This document shows positions 40,810-56,760 of a stretch of 64,000 nt of DNA, piece by piece (the first letter of the stretch is position 1; each line of letters opens with the position of its first letter). Both the position numbers and the translations under genes were made by a program. This DNA comes from Polytrichum commune. Its lineage: Eukaryota; Streptophyta; Polytrichopsida; Polytrichales; Polytrichaceae. The notes under the pieces were generated by a model. The model worked only from the letters and a program-made list of their open reading frames with translations. It had not been told where the DNA came from and did no database searches. The stretch is taken from NCBI GenBank assembly GCA_950295325.1, contig OX485807.1:26879666-26943665 (forward strand). The letters run 5' to 3'.

Positions 40810-41734
40810 CGAGTTGGAGAGTGATCATTCATCATGTTTCCTTACGTTAAGTTATCTGTAGTTGTCCTCAAAAACAAAGTGACGACTCAATTTGATGTTG
40901 TGAGAGTGACTCGCATTCTTTTATTAACCCACAATAGGTCCAGTGGACATTATACCAAGGGTGGGTTGAATGGGTATTTCAATCACGCTGATCCCACTAA
41001 GGTCATCGTTTCTTTTGATGAAACATGATTCCAAACATGAAGGTTTGGAATCTGAAGTTCACCCTGGCGATACATAGCAGATTGCAGCTCTGATTTTCCA
41101 GTCTTACAGAAGTTTGTTGATGAAAGTTCATGTGACGGTGATGAGCTTAATCGATACGCCATGCAAATTTACTGCAGAGTAGAGAAATTTGTGGTTTTGT
41201 TTGGTGAAGGATCGATGGACCTGCAGATCCCCATGACGCTCCCCATTAATGTCCCTGTATCCTCACCACATTCATCTCAAATTCCATCCACATGGTACAA
41301 TTGCTTACGGAATGTAAAACCTGGAAGCCCATTATTGTTACGTCCTGGGATGCTCACACTCGGAAGTGGAGTCGTCATTCATCAGATTTCTTATGTTAAG
41401 TTAATATTTAGTCGTCACTAAAAGCAAAGTGACGACGGAATTGAAAGTGTGCTTGCAGTTTTCTGTCATTGAAGAGACGGCTCAATTGAATGTTGTGCGA
41501 GCGATTTCTTCTGCTTCGTCTTCTTCGGTCTAGCGAACGCATAAAGGTTTGATATTCCGAAGCTCGCCGTGGTCATGCATAGCAGCTTACAACTCGGGTG
41601 TTGCAGTCTTACAGAAGTGTGTTGATAGAACCCTACCTAGGTTGAGTTATGTGACGGTGATAAGCTTAATCGACACGCCATATGCTGCAGAGGAGGGAAA
41701 TTTGTGGTTTGTTGTGAAGGATTGATAGGCCCCG

Positions 41735-41750
<16 letters not shown>
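40810..41750 (+). repeat. tandemly duplicated prolidase promoter and start region
   Basis: Copy 1 (~40,810-41,245) and copy 2 (~41,360-41,765) share, in order, ATTCATCA(T/G)(G/A)TTTC, AAGCAAAGTGACGAC or its variant, AAGGTTTG, CATAGCAG, GTCTTACAGAAG, TGTGACGGTGAT(G/A)AGCTTAATCGA and an ATGGA start-like end. Copy 2 supplies the real prolidase ATG (41,735). Copy 1 ends in a decoy ATGGACCTGCAGATCCCCATG at about 41,215. Confidence 0.8.
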
Positions 41751-47428
<5,678 letters not shown>

Positions 47429-48148
47429 TGGGTCAGTGACAGCAACAAAGTTCCCCAACTGTGGTCTCGTTTCTGAAGTAATGCAACAGTCTGGTGAGTG
47501 GCATTGATTGCTTTGCAGAGATTTTTGTCTGCAATCAGATTGTGGTGATTCACATATCTCAAGAATGACAAGCAGTTGAGTCGATGTTCTACATTCCATG
47601 CATATATTCAGCTCTCAAGGTAATTACTTTGAGAGATCCTGAACTAGAGAGTGTAACTCGTATCTGAATTGAGGCAATATCTGTGAGACACTTGTGGAGC
47701 TTTTTCCCTGTAGTCAGATTCTGGTGCTTCATACTTAAGAATGTCAAGCATCCGATTTGATGTTGTAAATTCCTTGTGTATACTACTCAGCTGTCAAGGA
47801 AATATGACTTGAGACCTTGAACTGGAGTGTTTTACTTGTGATGGAAATGACGGAACATCTGTTATAAGTAGTAGAAATTTTGTGTGAACAATCTATGCAT
47901 ACATTACCCATATAGTACACTATGCAATGACGAATGTCAATTTGGGATGGATTTTAAGGAACATAGATGCAGTCGTCTTAGGTCGCCTTACTTGACCAAC
48001 ACCACAAGGAGAATATACAATCTCTTCAGAAATAGACAAAGGTGGAGCACAAAACAAAAATTGCATCTCCACTGAGGAAATAGAGAGGCGAAACAATAAA
48101 AAGCATCTGAAAAGATTTGGCAGTGCAAAAGGTGATGATGTCACTATG

Positions 48149-48476
48149 AAACAATCCAGAGACATTGGCAACTCTATGCTCCTAAGTTTCGATAATTCAC
48201 ACACGACTTCTCATATCGATACTAAACCTCTTGAAATATTTTGTATCATTGTCACACAAAGGTTTATCAAATTCTTGAATGTGGACATCGATCCCAAACA
48301 ATCCAGAGACATTGGCAACTTAGTGCCTCTAAATTACAATGGTTTTCAAACAAGTTCTAAGATTGATACTAAACCCTCTCGATATACTTGGATCATAACA
48401 CAAAGGTTTATCGAATTCTTCAATATAGACATCATTCCAAAACAATTCCAGAGACATGCCGACTCACTAGGCACCA
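48149..48476 (+). repeat. in-frame 147-bp tandem repeat
   Basis: AAACAATCCAGAGACATTGGC begins units at 48,149 and 48,296; a partial third begins near 48,440. The period is 147 bp (49 codons). The plus frame 48,146-48,496 stays open through both units and reads repeats of KQSRDIGN...IDTKP...TQRFI.F.N.DI.PKQ. Diverged units that keep one frame hint at past coding selection, but no start signal or family was recognised. Confidence 0.7.
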
Positions 48477-48934
48477 CCAAAAAAGGCCGGAATTAGTCCT
48501 TTGATCGCACTTTTCCAACGACAACAAGAGCAAGCACATGAGCACATGAACAAGCACAACAACACAGAAGCGAGCACAATGAGTGAAAAATTGTAAACCA
48601 AAGTAGAGCAACCGACTAGAGGAGAACAAGACCTAAGGATGGAAATGAAAAACTTAAGGACTATACTTTTCATCCAAAGGCGACCGTTTCAACAAATCCA
48701 TCCACATGTTCAAATACATTTTGCCTATTTCTCATCAAATGCCACTAATGGCATATGTTTAATATTGAACCTATAAATTAAAAAAATTAACTTAATTTTA
48801 TTTATGCTACTTTACATCTAAATAATAATAAAATACCACAACTTAAACCAAACCGTGCATTTCATATAATTTCTAAATTCACATTTAGAGGACGCTATTG
48901 TATATCTAAAAAGAATATAAAAATTATGTGTCTT

Positions 48935-49000
48935 GAATAAAATCCACCCTACATTTTCTCGCACGTGATTTTCTAAATTTTCGCCAGTGCCCCCCCCCCC
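48935..49000 (+). repeat. interspersed repeat ending in a C-tract, copy 2
   Basis: Second copy of the repeat at 25,320-25,395. It again enters the C-homopolymer straight after CGCCAGTG. Confidence 0.65.
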
Positions 49001-51137
49001 TTCCGTGGTCAACTCTAAGTATAAAACTCTTGATAGATTGAGATCATATTGGGTTCATCTGTTAACACAATTGGGAGGGCCTAGTATGTACTATTCACTT
49101 AAAGACAAAAAAAAATTCTTCATTTTTGATCCTTAATACCTTTTACACCTTGTGAATCACTTGTTATGAAACTTGGAATGATAGTCTTCGTGATTTACAA
49201 TTGCTAGCTGTATGAGACAATTCCCGATAAGATCCAACGGCCATAAATGTCTTTGGAGTTGGAAACTTGGCAGTGATTACAATTGGACCGCATATCGACA
49301 CTACCAACATATACATCCTAGAGCAACATACAATGCAACTAGGGATTGATGTCGTAATTGGAAGGACCAAAAACGAGGAATCTCCAGTGACGGGAGACGA
49401 GATCACTGTGAACCAACAATGAATCAGTTGTCATGGTCATGTTCTTGTGACATGCATACTACTATGGTTACCACATTTATAAAAAACATGAACAATTTCT
49501 ATAGTGTGACCATGAGTTTATCAAAATATGTCTCCGCTTACTAAATTGGCATATGCAATGACTATGATCACATGATAATCACGTATACATAACAAATTCA
49601 CTCGCAACGTCCAATGCAAACAATATGAAATAGAACCACAATAGGAACATAAACCCCTATTGGGAAACCATATAATACCAAATACACCCATGTAGGGTAT
49701 TGTAAATAGTTGTAAGACTCTTGTGATTCATGTGAAAGATTCAACAAACAATATGGGATGTGATTTGATGACCATTGGGGATTGTTGATAGGTATTCCTC
49801 ATGCACCTTGGTTACAAATTTTAACTCGAAACCATGGAATTAGTTTGCAAAAATCGCATGGCCATCATGCACAATCACTTCTTATGTAATCCACAAGGGT
49901 AGGTTTACCAATTCGCTTTGTCCCCAATGGTGCGGGAAGTATATACATACCTTACTATACGCCATACATTGAATCCCCCCCCCCCCCCCCCCCCTTCACA
50001 AATTTGAATAGTGAACACATGAATTGGAGGGCTAACCACCACTTGCACCTTCATCATGCATGAACTTTGTGGGCTTAGGACATGCAATTATAACGGTTTT
50101 CATTGAAAACAAATCCTCTTTGGCAAGAAGATTTTCAAGTTTGTCAAGAAGATAAAAATTTGACACCTTCTCTATGGCAATACTCTTTGGACTATTTGGA
50201 ATGAATTCGTTGACAAGGTGTTTAACCGAGTTCAATGGCATGTCGAGTCCAACGTGAAACACCTCATCTAGGACAACCTCATTATGTATGCAAAGGTAAC
50301 TTGGGAAAGGGTGGTCGAATTCGTTAAGATTAGTGACTACTCAGCAAAAGCCCTTCTCAAGGGCTTCAACCAGATGTGGGGAGCTCAAAACGTTCTTTGT
50401 AGAAGAGACAATTTGAGGATCACTTGGAATTGGAAATGACAACGTATTTAGGTAATTTGATTCTTGTTTGGTTACTTGGTGGCATAGAGGTTGTCCTTGG
50501 TGGAATCAGTTCCTTATTGCTCTATACATGGCAATATTATGCATCTAAGGAGCTCCACCTCCTCTTGAAGTGGCCACGTTTTCCTTGGTTCTTAATTCAT
50601 TTTGGTGTTGGCTTTTGGGGCTTCTGTCTGTAGAAAAATAAAAATTAACAAAAAAAATTTGATTCTATGGTAGGAGTTGTTCAAATATTAAAATGAGACC
50701 TTTTGAAATCTATTACCGTAGTGCCTTTACCACTTCGGTTATTTCTAGGTGAATCATTATTATGATTTACATTTTTAGATTGTGTGATCCCAAATTTAAA
50801 GGAATTTTTTTTTTCATTATTTTTCATTATCGTTTCTTCCTAAGAATAGTTTAAAAGTGTTGACGTGGTAAAGGTACTATGGTATAGCACACTCTAGCAA
50901 AATACTTTTAAAATTCAAAAAAATTACGACAGATCATTGTCACCTCCTTAACATAAGAAAAAAAATTTCATACCAGAAACCAATGTACCTAAAATGAAAG
51001 AATTTCTCAAAATGTAGTCCTCTATAATAGGGCAACATACCTTAATGTCACAAATTTCCCTTGGTTGCGACGCCCACATTGTCTCAATTTTTTCAATATG
51101 AGACTCATGTTTACAGTTTTTTCTCTGTCCGGGGTAA

Positions 51138-51319
51138 CATAACATTATTAAGTAGTATGCATTTGTTCATGTGGACCCTGAAAATATAACCATGGGATGC
51201 TCCAACGTCGTGCAAATTCATACTTATTAATTTGAGTCTCCTTGCACTAGGTTGGGGCATCCCATGGTTATATTCTCAAGGCCCACATGAACAAACACAC
51301 ATTTCTTGATAATGTTATG
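51138..51319. repeat. long imperfect hairpin, ~75-bp arms
   Basis: Inverted arms start CATAACATTAT at 51,138 and end ATAATGTTATG at 51,319. The inner stem is nearly perfect for about 50 bp: TTTGTTCATGTGG, AATATAACCATGGGATG and CCAAC pair with the right arm at 51,250-51,295. Loop about 40 nt. Shape and size suit a plant miRNA-like precursor or a young MITE. Confidence 0.82.
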
Positions 51320-51719
51320 AATCAATCCATGCCCCCACTCCCAGTTAAAAACATCTTCCGTCACCGCTTGGAGCGGCATTTGTCTCAAGTATTTTTAAAA
51401 ATGAGTTATTTTGGCTGTCATGAAAACCATGAACGCTGATGGTGTGCTCAAAAGCGCCAAATAATAAATTAGTAATGAGTTTTTCGCATGAATAGCCGAG
51501 CCTGGTCAGAGGAACTGTTAGAAATTCATCACATTTGAGAGATTTGGTTCGTCAATCCCTCAACAATTCCACAGTGCCGACAGTTTCTTCAAATCGTCAC
51601 CGTCAGCTGCCAATTATCATCACAATGCAGAAGAACCCACATTGTTAATAGTCCTCCCTAGTATCAAAATGATCTAGGACTGCGTCCTAAGAATTGTGAC
51701 ACACACCATCACCGAAGTA

Positions 51720-52214
51720 TAGTTTCCATGTGTCGATGCGCATTCAGATGCTTCCTACATCATATCCTCTCATGAAAGTGTGAAAAATTGCACAAAAGTA
51801 GCAACCTCAGATTCTGAGTAGTAGTCTACATACTACTGTAAGAATCTTATCCACAATAGAGTTTGCATTTGAAACTCCTTCGTTCTGAGTCAACCACCAA
51901 CGCTGTTCTGCACTGTTCTATTCTGGGAGGAACCATTGCGCTTGGTGATACAGTTTGGTGGCTATGGTGTTGTGCATTCAGATGCTTTCAGCTGGAGAGT
52001 ATTGTATCAAATTCTCTCATGAAAGTGTGAAAATTGCATAAGAGTAGCGGCAACCTCAGATTCTGAGTAGCAGTCTACACACTACTGTAAGAATCTTATC
52101 CACAGTAGAGTTTGCAATTGAAACTCCTCATTCTGAGTCAACTACCAACGTTTTTCTATTCTATTCTATTCTGAAGGGACCATTGCGGTGATAAGTTAGA
52201 GATTGGTGGCTATG
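51720..52214 (+). repeat. tandem duplication (248 bp) of promoter plus start codon
   Basis: Two head-to-tail copies share TCTCATGAAAGTGTGAAAA, AACCTCAGATTCTGAGTAG, ACTACTGTAAGAATC, CAGTAGAGTTTGCA or its variant, and a final TTGGTGGCTATGG. The ATG at 52,212 in copy 2 is the CDS start. The equivalent ATG in copy 1 is at 51,964 and opens a 25-codon frame ending before the CDS. Confidence 0.87.
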
Positions 52215-55200
52215 GCGGACTCCATGCTTGCTACAGCAACCGCCTGCTTGTCACCGCAATTCACCCTCCCACAAGCCGGAAGCAGCGGGCGCACCAATCT
52301 GGCTGCACCGATGCAGAAAACAACTTGCAGGATTGGAATTCAGAACCGGAGGAACTGCAATTTGGCAGCGCAGAGCCAGAGGAATGGCAGGATAGGTTAT
52401 GCTTATGGAAAACTGCTGCAAATTTCGTACTGTACTAGTGAAAGAGGAGCTTTGAGCTCAAGCGAAGAGGAAGAGGAAGAGGAAGATGAAGAAGATGATG
52501 AAGAAGTAGAAGAAGGTGAAGAGGTTAAGGGTGAAGAATGGGAGGTTGCACCACTGAGAAGCTCGGATGGCATCGATGTGTATGTAGCCAGCATTCCTAT
52601 CCGGTCACCCAAGAGCGTCCAGTGGATTCTCCGAGCTGCCGATGAAGCTGATTTCGGTGTAAATTTGCAGCATTTCATGACCCTCATTCGACCTGCGGGG
52701 GATGGCAACGATGATTCTGTACGTCTCTTCCTGTTTTTTGTTTTTGTTCTTGTTCTTGATCTCAGCTCCACTAAGGTTGCCCTTTTAAATCCTTAACCCA
52801 TCTCCCTCTTTTGTACCAATGGTCTTCATTTGGCTCCTCCGTATGAGCTCTTCTTTCTTTCTTTCTTTTTGAAAAAGATAAAAAAATAGTGTGTGGGAAG
52901 ATTGAGTTTCTGGTGGTGGCGGGAGACTCACTTTCATCAGATAGAGCGGCTTAAAATGCCGCATAACTTTGGCAAGAATCTTGTGTCGGTTTCGGTGTAA
53001 ATTTACAGCGTTTTATGACCCTCAATCGACCTGCGGGGGATAGGAATGATTCTTCTTCTTCTTCTTCTTCTTCTTCTCAGCTCTATTTATGTTGCCCTTC
53101 CAAGTCCTTTACCCTCCTACCAATGCTCTTCATTTCGCTCCTGGATGGCAGCTCTTTTGTTTCTTTTTGGAAAATTGAGTTTCTGGTGGTGGCGGGGTAC
53201 TCGCTTTCATCAAGTAGAGCTCCTCAAAACGTCATACAAATGTGGCAAGAGTCATGTATCGGTTTCTTTGATAGCGTCGAAGCAGGATCTATCTATATGG
53301 CTGGGTTACCATCACCCGACTAGCCCTAATTTCTCCATCAAGAATTATTGTTTCTAATAGAAACGACGACCTGCTGTTTTGTGTGAGGATATCCATCCAT
53401 CCTTTCCTAATAACCTGTTTCGGGTTGGTACTCTCTCTGAGGAATTAATTAGGGTTTCCAATTCGGGTCTCTTGCTACTCATTTCGGCAGATAGCACCCC
53501 ACTTTGCATTCACAATGTATTTTGTTGTGGTGATAGATATGCAGCGAACATAGAAAAATGGATTATCCTTTAAGTAATGGGCCTTTTCGTCGGGAGTTAA
53601 GTTGGTCCCCGATGATTTTTTATTGGTTGTTTTGCATACAATATCAATTATTTCTTTCCACTTGTGGTGTATGCTTGGAGGTAATGTTTGAATCTGAATG
53701 AAGAGCAACCTATTTCAGTTCATTGTGGGCCAAACTTATTTAAGCACCAAATCGAGTTTGAAACTGACTGAATCGATATAGAATGATCTTCGTTCAAACC
53801 CCACGCTACCTCCAAGGATGCACAGACAACTTACCGAACATGGAAGGTTGGGTATGCAAAACAACCAACTCCCGACCAAAAGTCATGTTCAGTTAACGGA
53901 TAACTCTATATATTCATTCGATCTCTGACGTGGGGTTGTATGCAGTGCACAGTTTTGGACTTTCAACCTCGAAATCCAGAGGATCCGATGGCGGCTGTAT
54001 CGGTGCTGATGGGTCGCACAATCCCAGGTCTGCCTTCAACTTTGATTGAAATAAAGTAGGTTTGTGATTGCAAGGACTTCACGAAACCGGTATTTTGAGA
54101 ATGCTTCACAGAAATTCTCTCAAAATTTCTAGTGTGCTTAAGCATTTACTCATCAGATTACTTTAGTCCCAAGTAAGAAAGAATCACAGTACCTTTGTAG
54201 ACCCACACACAGAATGGAGATGCACACAAATTAAGAAGAAGGTCCAAATACATGTTTGCTTCCACATACTTATCTGATAGCTTCCACAGTCGAAAGGTCA
54301 CTGGAAAATTACATTCTTGGTCAGCAGGATTCCAGTCTAGTGCATCTGTTGCATCAGGTTCATGTAGTAATCTGCCTACTTTCGAAATTTGAACATTGTG
54401 AGTATCCAGAGATTAAGTTTGCATATAAACTGGTGAAACACAAAGTGGTGAAGGAAGCGCGCAACATATGTCATGCATTCCATTGGCCTGATTCCAGGAT
54501 GTTGTCTTCATGTTTCGTTCATACCATTTCTCTGAGGCAGGGCCTGAAGAACTCATGCATTTAGCTATTTCTTCTTCAGACCCTCTAATGTGAATTTCTC
54601 AAACCACTTTGAACGATGCTTAGCATGGAGAAACTTGGCTTGATTTTTTCTCGTGAGATTCAAACTTCTAGAGCGAGAACTTGCTTAGAATATGTAGAAT
54701 TACAGGTGCATTCCACTGGCCTCCTTCCAGTATTGGCCGCTTCATGTTTTGTTCAAACCATGTCTCCATGGCAGCGCATGAAGAACTTGTTGTTTAGCTA
54801 TTTATTCCAAAAATCTTACTTAATTTCTTCAAAATTTTCTGAACAATGTGTAGCACTGCAAATCTTGTGAAGCAAATCTTGATTTTGCCTGTGAGATTCA
54901 AACATCTGGTGCAAGCATTTGTTTAGAATATGTAGCATTTCAGGTGCATTCCACTGGCCTCATTCCAGAAATGACCTCTTCCTGTTTCATTCACACCATG
55001 CCTCCAAGGCAGGACGTGAATGATTTCCCCAGCTATTGTTTCTCGAGATCTTCCTGTTTGATCTATTCAAAGTTACTTTGAACAGTGCGTGGCACTGCAA
55101 AACTTGAGAAACTTGATTTTGCTTGTGAGCTTCAAACCTCTGCTGCACGAACTTGCTTAGAATAATTGGAAACTCAGGGTGCATTCCAGGGATGATCTCT

Positions 55201-56760
55201 TCGTGTTTCGTTCATACCATGCCTCCACAGCAACTATTTCTCCTTGAGACCTTCATATTTAAATTCCTCAAATCATTTTGAATGACATGTGGCATGGAGA
55301 ACCTTAGCTTGATTTTTCTTGTGACAATCAAGGCTCTAGTGCAGGAACTTGCATAGAACATATGGAATGTCAGGTGACATGTGGGATGAGTTTGCATCTT
55401 GTAAGGTAGATGTGTGTTATTTACATACTTTTCTCTCTGCACCCACTTCTCATAGGATATGAAACACGCAATTAGTGCAAGATGATTAGCAAGATTGTGC
55501 CCGTTTCCATTTGCCTCTTAATTTTTGGAGCTCATATGAATATCTTAATCATTATGAAAGTGAAGATTCTTGTGCTCATTGAGTGATCATACAGGTCCCC
55601 CTAATCATGTTGGCTATTGAGCCTAGAATGGTTAGCATATTTTGAGCCCTAGTCCAAACTGTTTTGAACATGTCTTTTTGGTGTCTGTTGTTTGATCCAC
55701 ACGTAACTACATACCACTCAAATATGGGTGTGCAAAGTAGTGTTGTGTTGGAATTTGACACGTCTACCTTATGTCTGGAGAATATCATTTTTTTTTTGAC
55801 ACGTTGAATCGGTTTTTGTGACAGGGGTGTTGCTGGAGAGGACATTGTCCAAGTTACCGCGCAGGCGGTGTTGGTGGGTAGGACAAATGAAGGCCGGGCT
55901 GGATGTGCAAGATGCGATCAAGTTCCATAGACAATATGATTCAGAAATGAGTTTGGGAATTAACGACTGTCGTCACCACACTCTAGGTCTCACTTTCTAC
56001 TCCTCACCACTCTTGTGATCCAGACTGCTCTTATGTAGACTTTGTGTGGACTTTGTGTAAGGTAATATTGTGGGTCTTTTTTGCTTACTTTTCTGAATCA
56101 GACACCTATATTTGATTGGTGTGTGGGTTACGTGAGGATCAAAGGACAAACACCATCTCCAAATCTAATCAAACTACTCCAATCTCAATAGTGAACACAA
56201 TCTGGAGGAACTATATATGTATTCAGTTAAGGAATCAACAAACACATAGTTCTTGAACTTCCGATAACCATAACCAAATTAAAGGAGGTCCTCTTGGTCC
56301 TTTGAAGGGTTGATTGTTACCAGTTCTCTGCGCCATCACGTGTCTCTTGCCACTTTTTTCCTGACAGAGATTGATAAATCTGTTTTGGAACTCAGATCTG
56401 GTGGAACACTTGACAGGCGAAAGAATGCCATACATAGAGCAAGTTCGATTTATCCAAGAGAAGAAGGTACAGCAGCTTGAGAAACAGGCGACAGTCACGG
56501 AGTCTGAAGAAGAGGCAGATGATGTTAATGATGATGAATATGGGAACCCTGTGGTGAGTGTTTTCAGTCATTTTTTTAGTGATTTGGTAGACGTCTTGAC
56601 TGGCAAAGAAAACATGTCCGGAGAAGAGGAACAAGTGCAATCTGTCAAAAATAGCAATTCCATTGCAGATCAGGCTCTTCAAAATGAAGAATCATCTTTA
56701 GCACCTGTCATGTTGGAAGAAGAAGCCAAATCTGAGGTTTCAGTGAAAGTTTCAAAGTAG
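52212..56760 (+). CDS. conserved acidic plant protein, probably plastid-targeted, function unknown
   Basis: Exons 52212-52718, 53946-54027, 55825-55986 and 56396-56760 total 1,116 nt (371 aa plus stop), phases consistent. The N-terminus is Ala/Thr/Ser/Gln-rich and poor in acidic residues for ~65 aa, as expected of a chloroplast transit peptide. A Glu/Asp-rich stretch follows, then a globular part with IDVYVASIPIRSPKSVQWILRAA, LDFQPRNPED, LMGRTIPG, TLSKLPRRRCW, DCRHHTLDLVEHLTGE and an acidic C-terminal tail. I recall related plant proteins with the same DFQP...CR...LVE.LTGE pattern but cannot name a function. Intron 1 holds a decoy exon copy and a MITE, intron 2 a ~235-bp tandem repeat. Confidence 0.82.
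52985..53230 (+). repeat. partial tandem copy of exon 1 end plus intron start
   Basis: About 52,990-53,050 repeats the end of exon 1 (GGTGTAAATTT(G/A)CAGC, ATGACCCTCA, CGACCTGCGGGGGAT). The following intron sequence is repeated too (AAATTGAGTTTCTGGTGGTGGCGGG at ~52,899 and ~53,176). The donor site of the copy was replaced by a (TTC)n run, so it cannot splice as the original does. Confidence 0.83.
53560..53905. mobile_element. foldback MITE, copy 2, in intron 1 of the plastid-protein gene
   Basis: A 346-bp near-palindrome with ends GGATTATCCTTTAAG and GTTAACGGATAACT, and inner GTATGCTTGGAGGTAATG inverted against CTACCTCCAAGGATGC. Same family as the copy in SPL2-like intron 3. Both copies are in introns, and both carry TTGGTTGTTT(T/G) and CGGGAGTT-type subterminal blocks in one or both arms. 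Confidence 0.75.
54130..55400 (+). repeat. ~235-bp tandem repeat cluster in intron 2 of the plastid-protein gene
   Basis: GCATTCCA(C/T)TGGCCT-type units start at 54,475, 54,708, 54,946 and 55,181 (spacing 233, 238, 235 bp), with a degenerate fifth. Each unit runs through TTCATACCATGCCTCC, GAAGAACTTGTT and TTTGAA(T/C)(G/A)A(T/C)G to GAGATTCAAAC. The lead-in at 54,130-54,350 (AGAATCACAGTACCTT, CATGTTTGCTTCCACATACTT) matches prolidase intron 1 at 42,800-42,905. Confidence 0.85.
55455..55735 (+). repeat. interspersed repeat fragment, partner of 27.3 kb
   Basis: Second copy of the element described at 27,260-27,545, at the end of intron 2 of the plastid-protein gene. Confidence 0.5.

Larger units (their letters stand above)
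47429..51100. other. intergenic: prolidase 3' region and repeats
   Basis: No supported gene. It contains a 147-bp tandem repeat (48,149-48,476), a C-tract repeat copy (48,935-49,000), a repeat fragment shared with 27.5 kb (49,180-49,260) and a second long C-tract (~49,975-49,994). A 76-codon minus frame at 50,032-50,262 has protein-like composition but no recognised family. Confidence 0.5.

Noticed and set aside
48149-48476. Possible CRISPR-like array
   Set aside because: Units are 147 bp and contiguous, without short repeats separated by unique spacers, and the genome is a eukaryotic nuclear one.
52403-52771. Minus-strand serine-rich frame of 122 codons
   Set aside because: It mirrors the Glu/Asp-rich stretch of the plastid-protein exon 1, so it is a shadow frame.
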